Part shown: positions 33,410 through 46,115 of the stretch, piece after piece
Layout: every line of letters starts with the position of its first letter
Numbering within the stretch: the first letter of the stretch is position 1
From: Hyperoodon ampullatus
Taxonomy: Eukaryota > Chordata > Mammalia > Artiodactyla > Ziphiidae
Direction: 5' to 3'
Length of the DNA: 64,000 bases
Assembly: GCA_949752795.1 (NCBI GenBank)
Contig: OX457057.1
Location: forward strand, 158,635,980-158,699,979
Notes under the pieces: model-generated
Seen by the model: only the letters and a program-made list of their open reading frames with translations
Database searches by the model: none
What the model was told of the DNA's origin: nothing
Program-made: the position numbers and the translations under genes

Positions 33410-34960
33410 TCGTTCATCAAATATTTACTGAGCACCTTTATGTCACTGTCCCAAGCACTATTCTAGACACTAGGGCTACAGAAGAAAAGACAGACAAGGT
33501 TCCAACTTCATGGGGCTTACAGTGTGGCAGGGAGTCGGGGGTGGGTAAGGGATAGATAAAAAGCAAAAATAAAAACAAAAATCTTGTGTGTCAGATGATA
33601 GATGACATGGTAAAGAACAAAGTGGGGACAGAAAGCATGGGAATGGAGTGCCACTTAATGTAATATGACAGATGGCCTCACCGATGTGGATAAGGTGACA
33701 TTCCAGGAAAGCACTGAAGAAGTGAGACAGACATGGTGGGGGGAACATCTGGGGGAAGAGCATTCCAGGAAGGACACATGCAAATACCCTGAGGCAGGTA
33801 TGCTGGCCAGTCCCAGGGAATGATCAAGAGGCCAGTGTGGCTGAATAAGCCTGAACAAGAAGGAAAGAACAGGGGATGAGGTCAGGGAAGCTGAGGGCAG
33901 GGAGGGACTGCGGATCATGCCGGCCTTTAGGCCATTGTAAGACTTAGGCTTCTCCTCTGAATGAGATGAAAACCCACTGGAAGATTCTGGACTAGGGAGT
34001 AACATGATCTCACTAGTATTTTTAAAGGATCACTCTGGCTGCTTTATTGACAAAAGACTATGGAGGGGAGTACAGAGAGACAAGAAGGCTAGTCAGGGTT
34101 TTTTTTTTTTGCAATCTCCCAGGTAGGAGACAATGGTAGCTTGGTCCACGGTTGCGGCAGTGAGCAGTGATCAGATTCTGGCCATATTTTGAGGGTAGAC
34201 CAGACCAGTTACTGATGGACTGGACATGGTGTGTAAGCTGTGGCAACTACAAAGATCGAACTGTCGTTTATAATGAGATAGTGAAGTACATGGTAAGAAC
34301 AAGTGTGGGGATGGAGAGCAAGGAAACTGGGAGTTCAGTTCTGGATATTTTAAGTTTGAGATGCTTATGAAACATCTAAGTGGATGTTTCAAGTCAGCCA
34401 TTAGGATATACAAGTCTGGATTTCAGGGAGAGGTCCAAGCAGGAGAGAGAAATCTGAAAGTCATGAGCAGACAGACAGTACTCAAAGTGATGAGATTAGA
34501 TGAACACACCTAGAGAATGGATTGAGGTACAGAACTGGGTCTTGGGACATACCAACTTTTAGAGATGGGGGAGATAGGGAGGATCCAACAAAGGAGACTC
34601 AAGAGGGACAGTCACTGAAGCAGAAAGAGAATCAACAGGGCAGAATTCCAGAAGCCAAGTTTTAAAAAAACACTTTTCAAGAAGAAGAGAATGATCAGCT
34701 GAGTCAAATGCTCCTGAAAAGGTGAGAAAGGTGAAAACTGAGTGTTGGCTACTGGATATAACTGATTACTACAACCTTGACAGCGAATGGTTTGGTAGAA
34801 TGACAGGGATGAAAGCCAGAGAATATTGAGGGGGTGGGGAGGACAGAGACTGGAGACAGCTAATAAAGACATTTTTCCAAGTAATTTTGCTATGAAGAAA
34901 TGAGGTGGTAGATAGAGGGGAGAAGACGGGGTTCAAGGAGAAATTACTTTCTAAGACTGG
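33410..34960 (+). repeat. GA-rich ancient interspersed repeat, longest copy
   Basis: Begins CATCAAATATTTACTGAGCA, CAAGCACTATTCTAGACAC, then GAGCATTCCAGGAAGGACAC, CCTTTAGGCCATTGTAAGAC, GGATCACTCTGGCTGCTTTA, TTTAAGTTTGAGATGCTTAT, GTCAAATGCTCCTGAAAAGG, AGGTGGTAGATAGAGGGG. This order is that of a long, high-copy old repeat of mammals; I cannot assign a name with confidence. It carries a T10 run at 34099-34110. Confidence 0.65.
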
Positions 34961-35190
34961 AAGACAGCACGTGTTACGTTGATGGGAATGATCCAGTGCA
35001 GCAGCTGAATTTACACTGAACAATAAGGACCATCTCTGGTGTTGCAGATGGATTATAGTGGGTAAAAGAGACCCACTTTGGTGCACTGTAAAGTTCTTTG
35101 AGCCTTTCCAAACATTTCCCTCAAGGAAGAAGAAATAATGGAATTAACAGGATCACTGTAAGTATCTAGATTAAAGAGAGTTATCTGGTG

Positions 35191-35403
35191 CAAGCTATCA
35201 TATATAGCATGGATAAACAACAAGGTCCTACTCTATAGCACAGGGAACTATATTCAATATCCTGTGATAAACCATAATGGAAAAGGATATGAAAAAGAAT
35301 GTGTGTGTGTATATATATATATAACTGACTCACTCTGCTGTACAGTAGAAATTAACAAAAGATTGTAAATCAACTATACTTCAATAAATTAAAAAAAAAA
35401 ACT
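35191..35403 (+). mobile_element. L1 3' end, 5'-truncated
   Basis: The same L1 tail as at 26169-26450, with a (GT)n(AT)n stretch at 35310-35332. The flanks TTAAAGAGAGTTATCTGGT (35171-35189) and TTAAAAAAGAGTTATCTGGT (35404-35423) are a target-site duplication. About 210 bases remain. Confidence 0.94.
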
Positions 35404-35519
35404 TTAAAAAAGAGTTATCTGGTACCCAAACAGTTCAAAACCCAAGGAGCTCTGGAAGGCCCTCCCCAGTAGAGCCAGCCCAGATCTAGGCTTTCCTGCT
35501 AGAAATAATCTGGCCCACA

Positions 35520-35700
35520 ATAAGGTACCAGACTAGCTGTTAGAATCAACCAGAGAGCTTCTGAAAAAAATGCGAATTGTTGAGCCTCCTCCCCAGAAGT
35601 TCCATTTTGGTGGGTTCTGGGTGAGTTCCCCAAATCTGTATTTTTAAAAGCACCCTAGGTAATCTTCAGGTACAATTACATTTGAAAAATACTGTCCTAC
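35520..35700 (+). mobile_element. MER5A-type hAT DNA transposon remnant
   Basis: Diverged match in order: GTTAGAATCAACCAGAGAGC, TTGTTGAGCCTCCTCCCCAG, CCCCAAATCTGTATTTTTAA, CACCCTAGGTAATCTTCAGG. Confidence 0.65.
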
Positions 35701-36762
35701 TGTAAACTCTTCCTTATCCTGGTTCTCATCCTTTAAAGATTTAGGTAGGAAAGGCTCTGCCCTTGGTGCTGCACTGCAGAATGAACTCAGGCACTCATGA
35801 GTGGGGACGACTTCCACTTTCACATCATGTATTTTAAGGTGAAATTTACTGCAAGTGTTAACTGTGCAGGCATGAACAGGGAACCAGAATAACAGGGGTC
35901 TATCTTCTTTAAGACACAGACAGATGTTAAACTACACAGAGGTTGTTCACTCCATACGCAAGGAGGCTTGGGGCGACTGGACCCGCTGAACCCAAGCTCT
36001 GCAACATTTTTCTCCATGCCAATTTCCTCTGTCATTCAACTTGTATCCTCAAGGCCCTATCTCCCAGGCAAGTAGACATAAGCGTTTGATTTTGAGAAAA
36101 CCCACCTACTGCTGGGGGTTTCACAGTGCTATTCTTTTCATGCAGATATTGGTCAAGATTCCCTGTAATCCAAACTCCCTACCCCCTCTGGTTTCTATCC
36201 TTCCTTCCTCCTCCCAACAATTACTAATAGTTAATAAAATGACAGAACACTACCAACAGTTTTCTCAATGGCAAGGACAAATCTGGAAGCAAAGAGTTAA
36301 CTTCTGCTTCAGTACACTCAAAAAGATAAGAAAACACTTTTTCTTCTTTGTCTAGAAGCCTAGACTTGTTTAATCCCAGTCTGTGTCGGGTAGTGTTGGC
36401 ATTTTCAGGGAGAGTGTTACGTTCTGTTGGTTAAAGACCAATGTAGAAATGTTTACTTTTCAGAGAAGAAATGTCAGGTATTTTTTTTTTAATATATATG
36501 CTTAAGAGCAAAGTACCAGACATTCATATTGATATTAAAGAGATGGGGGGTGGGGAGTGGGGCAGGGGGAGACTGAGATTGATTGAAGAATTAGAAGAAC
36601 ACTTCAAAAATTCAGACTCGATATTCTGGTTTTTAAATCTCTCCCAACATTCCCATCTGATCTACAGGGCATGCTTTCTTTTCATTTTGAAAATACTTTG
36701 AGGTCACTGATCCCATCTCCGACCAGAATCAAGCCTTAGGGCACACCTTGAGTAGTTCAGAA

Positions 36763-36990
36763 ATCTAAGGCTGGCAAAGTGTAGCCCACAAACTGAGTCT
36801 AGCCCATCACCTATTTTTTGTAAATAAAGTTTTAATGGAACAAAACCATGCCCATACATTGCACTTTGTCTATGGCTGCTTTCTGGCTACAAGGGCAGAG
36901 TCGAGCAATTGTGAGAGAGACTGCAGGCCTAAAATATTTACTGTGTGGCCCTTTATGGAAAACATCTGCTGATCCTGATCTAAGAAACCA
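36763..36990 (+). mobile_element. hAT-type DNA transposon remnant
   Basis: Order GGCTGGCAAAGTGTAGCCCA, TTTTTTGTAAATAAAGTTTT, GTCTATGGCTGCTTTCTGGC, CCTAAAATATTTACTGTG and CATCTGCTGATCCTGATC follows a common non-autonomous hAT element whose ends are inverted. No transposase. Confidence 0.75.
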
Positions 36991-37287
36991 AAGAATATAA
37001 AAACAAAAAAAATTCTACTGAGACCTTGTCTACCTCTTTTCTGCAGGGCATACTATTTTAAAATTTGGCCCTAGGACATCTGAATTTTTCCTCTATGGTC
37101 ACATAAAATATCGAAAGAGGAATTCTATTCAGAAATTTTACAAGATTGATAACAATTCAAATCCATTTGATACCTAGATTTACTTATTTTATTACTTCAT
37201 AGGAAAATTATTATTTCAAATGAACAAGCAAAAAGATTAGCAGTTGAGAGGAAATGGAGATTTAACTCATTTCAAAAATCAAATCTA

Positions 37288-37460
37288 GGGCTTCCCTGGT
37301 GGCGCAGTGGTTGAGAGTCCGCCTGCCGATCCAGGGGACACGGGTTCATGCCCCAGTCCGGGAAGATCCCACGTGCCGTGGAGCCTGCGCGTCCGGAGCC
37401 TGTGCTCCGCAGCGGGAGAGGCCGCAGCAGTGAGGGGCCTGAGTACCACACACACACACA
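37288..37460 (+). mobile_element. CHR-type SINE, short form with internal deletion
   Basis: Head GGGCTTCCCTGGTGGCGCAG and end GCAGTGAGGGGCCTGAGTAC, but the segment normally between GTGCCGTGGAGC and CTGCGCGTCC is missing (about 35 bases). The tail is (CA)n instead of plain A. The target-site duplication AAAAATCAAATCTA is exact at 37274-37287 and 37461-37474. Confidence 0.95.
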
Positions 37461-37474
37461 AAAAATCAAATCTA

Positions 37475-38990
37475 CAATAATAAGCTTTAGCTCTTTTACA
37501 CAGCCCACAAACATGAACCAGTCAAGCAGAAAGACAAGGAAAAAAACACCACTGGAAAAAGTAGCACCATGTTTCCAGTGGTGCCCCCTCTCAGACCCAC
37601 CCCAAATGGAGACTTTAATAAGCAATAGCAGTGAACGGAGGAAAACTGATGAATCAACTCCACAGCAACCGCTAGGATGGCAGGAAAAATGATGTTGAAA
37701 ACTGCAAATAGAGTGGAAAATGCAAGTAGATCCCATTTAGATCTCTGCGAGAACCTCCCTCCCTTGTCCTCTGGGTAGGAATTCAGTCCTTCACACAGGC
37801 CTCCTTGTACTTCTGCTCTTCTGAGCGGATGGACAATTTACATCATGAAAATACTCTGCCAGCTGGCACTCTCTCCACAAGCAACTGATTGTGAGCAGAT
37901 GCCTTCATAAGATAAGGGTAAACGGATACACCCCCTTCTTCATCTTTCATTCATCCCCCCTCTTGGCAGAGGAATGGAAATGCATGCTCTACACACTACC
38001 TTTTAGAGACCAAAGTTTGTGTTCTTCACATCCCTTCATCTCTCATGGGCCGTGCTTGGACTTGGCCATTGCGTTTCTGATTATATTGTGCCCCCCCACC
38101 AAGTATCTAAGATGTATGCAATCTCCCTAGATTATCTGTAAAAAAAACCTTGCGCTCCCAGATACAAGCACCTGCTTATTTTTTCTAATAATTCAGATTA
38201 AACACTGAATATTCTCTAGCATAGCCTCAATTTAGAACATTTGATAATCTACCACAACAAAGAATCAAAACTTCCAGCCAGAAGTCAATCAAAATTATTG
38301 GCGTATTTAGCGTTACAGATTAGTCATGCTTAAATACACTTTTTCTAGTTAAATCATCTTCCCTTTAATGTACGTTATAATTTCAGAAGCTTCTTTGTTT
38401 TAAATTTCTCTCCAATTGGAAAGTAGCAGAGAGTTTTAATGACGCTTTTCAGGGAGGAGAAACGTTTTGTGATCACTCCCAAAATTGTTTTATAAATTAG
38501 GTATATGCCACATTCAGTGAAGGGAAGAGAAGATCATCTGACAAATTATTTACATAACATGCTTCAGGTAGGCCAGTCAGATTCCCTGTACTTCAAAAAC
38601 ACGAGCCTTCCTTATCTGGTTTTCCTTTTACATTGAGAGCAAATATTTAGCAGTGATATAAGAAATGTTCTTCTAACCCATCCTTCACCATATTTCAAAC
38701 AGACAGTGCTGAGTTCTCATCCATGGGAGTATTTCACAGGCACCACAATGGGACTTGTTCTACCTTTCTATTTACATTCTGGAGAACAGCCAAAGTCCTT
38801 TCTAGCTCTCTTTGATCTGGTGCCAGAGACTTGGTATCTAACACCCACCTAGAAGAAATTCCCTCAGGAGCTCCATGACTAAAGAAGAGTCAGGAAGGAG
38901 CTGGAAAATATTCTGTAAATCCACCCTACATCATATTGCTACCCATTTTATGAATCTGTACAAGTTATCTAATCCAGTGCAAACTCTTTA
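37475..38990. other. Intronic DNA, nothing recognised
   Basis: About 1.5 kb with no element I can name. Confidence 0.55.
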
Positions 38991-38994
38991 GGCA

Positions 38995-39745
38995 TGTTAT
39001 TGAAAGGCATTCATAAATCTGAACAGTTGTGCTTCATTTTATACCTCCAAACTATATCCTAAAACTCTGCAAGGTAAGACTCCAGTCTTGCCATCTCTTT
39101 TATATATATACCATTTCTTACTTCTAAGCCATTCTCTAGCCTTCATTCCTTCTAAACCCTACCTATCTTCCTAGGTTTAGTTCACGTGCCACTGTCTCCA
39201 CGACACTTCCAACCTGTGTTATCTTACTTATTGGAACACACAGCTCTTAGTATCCAAACCACATAATTCAGAACTTGAGTATTCACTCCTTTGTATAAGT
39301 TTCTTTCCCCTAAAAGAGTTTAACTTTTTTTTTATTATAGTTGATTTCCAAAAATATATTAGTTTCAAAGTATAACTTATTCAAAAGCAAGTAATCTACC
39401 TATACTTTTTGGATATCCTCTACAATTGTATTTTTCAAGTTTTTCTGACCATGACGGACAGTAAAAAAAGGCACTTTTTACATTGCAACTCTCAACACAC
39501 ACACACACACACACACACAAACTGAAAATCAAGTTGATAAAACAATGAAATACCATCTATGCAATCTGATATTCTATTCCATTCTCTATTTCATTTGTTA
39601 GAAAAACGCTAGTCACAGCTCACAAAATTCATTTTATGACATTAGGAAGTTGTAACCTATAATTTGGAAAACACTATTCTGTAATCCCTTGGGCACTGTC
39701 CTTGGCACAAAACAGGTGCTCAATAAATATTTCTTCACTATGGGT
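38995..39745 (+). repeat. L2-like LINE remnants and (AC)n
   Basis: 38995-39235 and 39690-39745 look L2-derived (TTCACGTGCCACTGTCTCC; GGCACAAAACAGGTGCTCAA then TAAATATTTCTTCA). An (AC)n tract of about 13 units lies at 39494-39519. Confidence 0.45.
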
Positions 39746-40179
39746 TGACTCATGTACTATACACAACAGGTCAGAACTCCACAATGAGATGACGTTTTCT
39801 AGTTATTGACATAAAATTTAAGATGATGCCTTCCAAGACCTTCCAATTACTTAAAAAACTGAACGATATTTTTAAAAGCTTTTGTATGTGGCAGCCTTTA
39901 ACAAGATCAAAACAAAACAAAACAAAACAAAAACCTCTTCCTAAAGCTAAAAGGCAAAATCCCAATCATCAACATGGCATCCCTAAGAGGACCACAACCC
40001 ACCAGCCCCGCCTGAACTAATCCTTCCAAAGAAGTTCTTTTTAGCAGCTCTGGTTCCAGGAGAAGTCCTTCAACCATGAGCCTGTGATAAGCCTTCAGGG
40101 TAGCAGCAAGGATGTCCTCTCTGTGGGGTAGATGGAGTGATGCCCAGCGCTGGGCGTTAGACTCTACTAAAGAGAAGAC

Positions 40180-40386
40180 TTTTTTTTTTTTTTTGCGGTA
40201 CGCGGGCCTCTCACTGTTGTGGCCTCTCCCGTTGCAGAGCACAGGCTCCGGACGCACAGGCTCAGCGGCCACGGCTCACGGGCCCAGCCGCTCTGCGGCA
40301 TGTGGGATCTTCCCAGACCGGGGCACGAACCCGTGTCCCCTGCATCGGCAGGCGGATTCTCAACCACTGTGCCACCAGGGAAGCTC
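40180..40386 (-). mobile_element. CHR-type SINE, short form
   Basis: Reverse-complement short form: a T run, then GCGGTACGCGGGCCTCTCAC, ending CCACCAGGGAAGC. The target-site duplication AAGAGAAGAC is exact at 40170-40179 and 40387-40396. Confidence 0.96.
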
Positions 40387-40699
40387 AAGAGAAGACATTT
40401 TGATATTTATTGGGAAACTCAGTTCTCCATGTCTCATGTTCATGGCACTTTTCTCATTGGGTTATCAGTACCTGGAATTATCTCTTTTATTTTTTGCATG
40501 TCTGGTTTATATGTCACCACCCCCCACCCCCATACACACACATGAGAGTAAGCTTTTGAGGAGAGGACTTTTGTCTTGTCCCCTGCTATCCCTTTACTTT
40601 GAGATATGTTTTTGTTCTTACCTTTTAAAGAGAGAGAAATATCTGACTTACAAAATAAGCAGCAAGCTCATAGGAGAAAGTCAATGACCTAGGTAAGTC

Positions 40700-40930
40700 T
40701 GGTTTGTTGCTTGGTTCATTCGTTCACTGATTCATTCATTTTGCAAAGATATGCTAAAACTTAACTGTGTACCAGGCACTTGGTTAGGCACTGAAGACAC
40801 AAGGAGGAAAAAAGACTCAGTCCTTTCCCTAAAGTACTTCCATATGATACACAAGGGAAGACAGAAATAATTAAAATGCAACGTGAGAGAAGTATTATAC
40901 TAGGGAGTAAGGAGCAACCACATATGTTCT
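40700..40930 (+). repeat. Ancient repeat fragment (ATTCATT type)
   Basis: Order TTCACTGATTCATTCATTTT, GTGTACCAGGCACTTGGTTA and ACAGAAATAATTAAAATG; diverged, same type as at 5740 and 33410. Confidence 0.45.
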
Positions 40931-43900
40931 CATCCATAAAATAAAGAGTTTTGACAAGATGAATTTAACATTCAGATCCCAAAAGCTTGATTCTACAATC
41001 TATGTGTCAGCAACATTTCTAAGGATACTTCCCTCACCAGATCAATGCTTTCTTTTCTTATAGTAACATTCTAGAGAAATGTTAAAATGCCACAGGAACT
41101 GATTTTGCAAAGACAAATGACAAAAGCAGCTGGTTTCCAATTAACCTCAGTTCTTTAAAGACAAATAATTTTCTGAACCTATACAATGCTTTTGCCAATA
41201 CTGTATCTGTCAAGTCCTATAATCCCAGGTGAGCTTATACTGAATAACCTGCAAAGGTTAACAGAAATTAAGGTTCTACTTTTAAGGTTAAAACTTTTCT
41301 AATGACTGAATAAAGGGTTCTCAAATAGTTGCTTCCATCTTTGGATGAGAAAAAAATAACTCTTGGTTTCTAGGTCCATAAAATATGAAGCAGTTCAATC
41401 TCCAGGCTATAAGCAAATAATCAAACATCTCTGTCCACATCTAGTCATGAGGGACAAATGACACATAATGTTTTAGAAAAATTTCTTCAGTACCAAGAAA
41501 GAATGGATTTTCTGCTCTTGCTTCTCTCACTTGAAAAAGTAAATGTCTGCATCCCTTTGAAAATTAGCCCAATCTACAAAACAGTGGAACTAAACTGAAC
41601 TCCCAACAAGACTTGGCTCATGCATTCTTCCACAAGTTTGGAACAAAGACCCCATTGACTTACGCATGTAGGCGGATTAGAATTGCAATGCAGCCATGTA
41701 GCACATTACTGCTCAGTGATTCGACCGGGATAAGTCAAGGGAGCCTTCTCTAGATATTTCTCCCTGTTTTCCTTCTTTCCACAGCAATATAATTTCAAGT
41801 CTACCCTGTAACACAGATGTGCAATTTAGCATAAAGCAGGCCTGTCTGCACATTTTTAAATAGAAAACAGGCATTACATTTTTTAATTTGCCTGCTCATA
41901 TTCAGTGCTATTTCCAACCCTTTTAGAGCTCTCCTTCTTAAAAGGCCAGATAAGTGGACACATGCTAAGGGTCAAACACTCCAAGTTCTTAAATATCCAG
42001 TGAGAACCTAAAAAGAAAAATATTATTATGAAAAATGAAAGGAATATGAGAATGGGAAACGGGCTACTGGTAGAAAACAAGAGCAAAAGGATAGCATGAG
42101 CAGAAACCAATTTTCACCAGTTTGTTATATCTTTAGAATTGATAAAGCAAGTTTATAAACTTCTTTTAGTGGTCCCCACTTTCTAATTTAATTTCCAAGC
42201 ACATACTGACTGCCTAAAGTAATAGATTTTATAAGGATGGATACGCTCTCTGCCCTCAAAGAGTTTACGATCTAATAGAACCACAAATCCAAGTGCAACC
42301 CAGAGAAGAATGTGCTAAGTTTTAGCAAAAGCATAAACAGGGCAGACTGATTCCAAATGGATGATTTCATAAACTTTTATAAAGCAGCTATGGACAAATT
42401 TTGATTTCTTCTTCTGAATAACTGATAAAATACAAGTGGGTGGTTTTGACACAACAGACCAACATAATATATACTCTCAACAGCGTTTTCTTTCAGTGCT
42501 TCTCCTGATGTTTTAGTGTATGAGTTTTAAGAATACTCACTTGAATAGAATGCCTGGCATTGTCACCCTTACTGTCAGAATAAAAAAGGGAGCATTGTAA
42601 GGAACCCACAGAGAATTTATATGAATACATGTACAGATAAGGACAGAGACTGATTTTAAATACCACATATGCCTGAATATAATAAAAGAATTTCCCCCCT
42701 AAATTATCCTTTCAGAAAAGGGAGAACTGCTTTGTATTTCAGTTCTTACAATCCCTCCCAATTATTTCATTTTAGACCACAAATTACTGTGAGGAAATCA
42801 AATTAGCTTGAAATGACCTCATATAATACAAGTTTTGGACACTTACATAAGACACATAATAGAAGGGTTTTTTGTTTTGTTTTATAAGAGGCAAGAAATT
42901 AACTCAGATTTATGTAATTTTCCCTGAGAGGTATGGCTTTAAAAATTAAAAGTGCTGAATATTGTAAATAATAAAACTTTTAAAGAATACTTTATTAGGC
43001 AGGAGAGTAAATGGTTATACTATGAAGACTGCAAATACAAACCAAAAGAAGTGGAAAAATACATATGCTAGTATTATATTAATCAGTATGTATGGCTTAA
43101 GATAAAATTACCAATGATAACAATCTTATACAAATGTAAAAGCACTGTATCATAAACAATTTATTCATGGAAATGAATATAATATGATCTGTAAACCTGT
43201 GCTGACAGCTAAAAAGTGACTGTAACAATCACTGATGTCAAAGATGTATGTAAAGAACTGGAATAAAACGGTTCCATAAGATGTGAAAATGTGGAAAACA
43301 ACACTAAGTTATAAATATATTATTTAAAATATGTAAATTAATAAACATTTTAAATAGACAGCTGATTATTTCACCTATATCCTTTACACGTTGGCAAAAC
43401 CCTGTTTTTAAAATCTTCTAAAAGGGAAAATGAGAAACAGCTTAATATTTGAGGTTGTCTTTTATACATATTCATATGGTAAATTTCGTGTTGTGACTCA
43501 AAAGAGACAAGACAGTAGCTCAAAGGGGATTCTGTATGAGAACTGTCCAATATTTAACAGAGCAGTATCCATACCAAAGTTTCAGTCCCAGAAGAAACCA
43601 GCACAAGTCAGGAAGTGTGTGGGTTGGCAGGCACACTACCAATCACCCTGGTGTGATTCTTATTGTTTCCATATAACAGATACAAGTTATCCAGGTGGAT
43701 GCCCTGCTTGAGACTCTTCCATCCCTTCCCATTTTATTCTTACTTTAAAAAGGAAAATCAACTTTAAAGGCAGATCAATCACCATCAACACTAATACATG
43801 AAAGAGCATAAGTATAGGTACATTAGTATTATATACCCTTGATGGTATCAGAATAGCATGAGGAAAAAAAAAATCTTTTTTTCTCTTATTTGCCTTGCAC

Positions 43901-44300
43901 TAACTCAAAAAATTATCACCTTTCTTTCCTTCCTCCAAAGTCCTCCCACCTGCACAAGTCACTGTGAAGGGCAAAAATGTTGGAAGAGTTAGTAGCACAG
44001 ACAGCAGGAAAGTGAGCACTCAACTAACTGCATGAGCTGTGCTAAGGCCAGAGCCCTTGCTCCACTGTATCACTAACAGGCCAAATGATGGTACTGTTAG
44101 TACACATCAAGGCTCAAACTGGGGGAACCTCACCAGGAAACCACCCTGACTCTAAAGAACACTGTCCAAAGTCACAGTTCTCACTTCAATTCCCAGCACT
44201 AGGATATGGTTGGCACTGATCCTAATAAAATCCCACCTAAAAACCATCTTTAAAGGTCCAGGCACATGCCTAAAATGCCACAGACATTTTCATCATCAAT
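40931..44300. other. Intronic DNA, mostly unrecognised
   Basis: About 3.4 kb of AT-rich sequence. A faint ancient repeat fragment may lie at 42190-42310. Otherwise I see no repeat, no RNA gene and no coding signature. Confidence 0.5.
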
Positions 44301-44307
44301 ACTAATA

Positions 44308-44766
44308 CAGGCATGCCTTGTTTTATTGTGGTTCACTTCATCACTCTTTGCAAATGTTGCATTTCTTACAAATTGAAGGTCTGTGGCAACCCTGCATCGA
44401 GCAAGTGTATTGGCGCATTTTTCCAACAGCATTTGCTCACTTTGTGCCTCTGTGTCACATTTTGGTAATTCTAGCAATATTTCAAATATTTTATTCATTA
44501 TTATATTTGTTACGATCTGAGATCTTTGATATGACTGCTTGTTGAAGACTCAGATGACAGATTTTTTAGCAATAAAGTATTTTTAAACTAAGGTACATAC
44601 ATTTTTTTAGACAGATTACTGCACACTTAATAGGCTACAATACAGTGTAAACATAACTTTTATATGCACTGGGCAAACAAAGAATTTGTGTGACTTGCTT
44701 TAATGTGACATTCACTTTATTGCAGTGGTCTGAAACCGAACACACAGTATCTATGAGGTATGCCTG
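44308..44766 (+). mobile_element. Tigger-type DNA transposon remnant
   Basis: Inverted ends CAGGCATGCCTTGTTTTATT and AGGTATGCCTG bound 459 bases, and a TA precedes the left end. The internal order (ATTGAAGGTCTGTGGCAACC, GTGACATTCACTTTATTGCA) is that of a Tigger/pogo-like non-autonomous element. Confidence 0.88.
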
Positions 44767-45039
44767 TGTAATGAAAGAGCATCAGTGCTATAATCACATT
44801 AACAACATGGCTCTATTTCCAACGATGATTCCTAAAAGTAAGACACGGCTTCTGAACGAGCTGTGGTAATTTGGAAAAGGGAACATGATGGGAAGTCCTT
44901 GCCCTTCAACTCCCTTTACTTAGGCACATGCACATACATGCACACATCACACATGTGTCAATCTGCCAACGCTTCAAACTCCACAGTCCTTCTTCACCAA
45001 AATGATATCCCCACAAGGAAGCCATCAAAAATATTTAGC

Positions 45040-45229
45040 GGGCTTCCCTGGTGGCGCAGTTGTTGAGAGTCCGCCTGCCGATGCAGGGGACACGGGTTCA
45101 TGCCCCGGTCCGGGAGGATCCCACATGCCGCGGAGCGGCTGAGCCCATGAGCCATGGCCGCTGAGCCTGCACGTCCGGAGCCTGTGCTCCGCAACGGGAG
45201 AGGCCACAACAGTGAGAGGCCCACGTACT

Positions 45230-45262
<33 letters not shown>
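45040..45262 (+). mobile_element. CHR-type SINE, short form
   Basis: Head GGGCTTCCCTGGTGGCGCAG, end CCCACGTACTGC and an A-tail of about 30, followed by a (TA)n run to about 45288. The target-site duplication ATATTTAGC is present at 45031-45039 and 45285-45293, beyond the (TA)n. Confidence 0.95.
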
Positions 45263-45285
<23 letters not shown>

Positions 45286-45289
45286 TATT
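45263..45289. repeat. (TA)n microsatellite at SINE tail
   Basis: About 13 TA units directly after the A-tail of the SINE and before its right target-site duplication. Confidence 0.95.
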
Positions 45290-45324
45290 TAGCATACCAA
45301 TCTCTTTAGAATTAACAGCATCAG

Positions 45325-46115
45325 TACTCTCATTCACTGCTAGTGGGAATGCAAAATGGTACAGTCACTTTGGAACACAGTTCGGCAGTTTCTTACAAAA
45401 CTAAACATACTCTTGCCATACGATCCAGCAATTGTGCTCCTTGATATTGAATCAAGTGAGATGAAAACTTACACACACACAAACACCTGCACATGGATAT
45501 TTATAGCAGCTTTATTCATAATTGCCAAAACTTGAAGCAACGAAGATGTCCTTCAACCGGTAAATTAACTGTGGTACATCCAGACAATGGAGTATCACTC
45601 AGCAATAAAATGAAATGAGCTATCAAACCACAAAAAGATATGGAGGAACCTTAAATGCATATTACTAACTTAAATAAGCCAATCTGAAAAGGCTAATTCC
45701 AATTATATGATATTCTGGAAAAGAAAAACTATGGTGACAGTAAAAAGATCAGTGGTTGCCAGGAATTTGAGAGGAGAGAGGGATGAACAGGTGGAACACA
45801 AAGGATTTTTAGGCCAATGAAACTATTCTGTTTGATACTGCAGTGGTGGTCATAATGTCATTTAACACTGCCCAAACCCACAGAATGTACAACACCAAGA
45901 GTGAACCCTAGTGTAAACTATGGACTTTGGGGGATATTGATCACTGTTGTCTCATCAACTGTAACAAATGTACACTCTGGTTTAGGATGTTGACAGTGGG
46001 AGACGCTGTGTGTATGAATGAGGGGAGGAAGTACGCCACCGGACGTCTCTGTACTCTACTTTCAACTCAATTTTGCTGTTTAAACTACTCAAAAAATAAA
46101 GTCTATTAACTTTAA
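45325..46115 (+). mobile_element. Old L1 3' end
   Basis: Matches the L1 ORF2 C-terminus and 3' UTR order (CACTGCTAGTGGGAATGCAA, CCATACGATCCAGCAATTG, GACAATGGAGTATCACTCAG, CAGTGGTTGCCAGGAATTTG, ATTTTGCTGTTTAAACTACT) with an A-rich end. It is more diverged than the other L1 tails, so probably older. Confidence 0.85.

Noticed and set aside
40112..40687. A 191-codon open frame on the plus strand
   Set aside because: A third of it is a SINE read in reverse complement, and the rest is intron without any family signature; it has no splice or start context.
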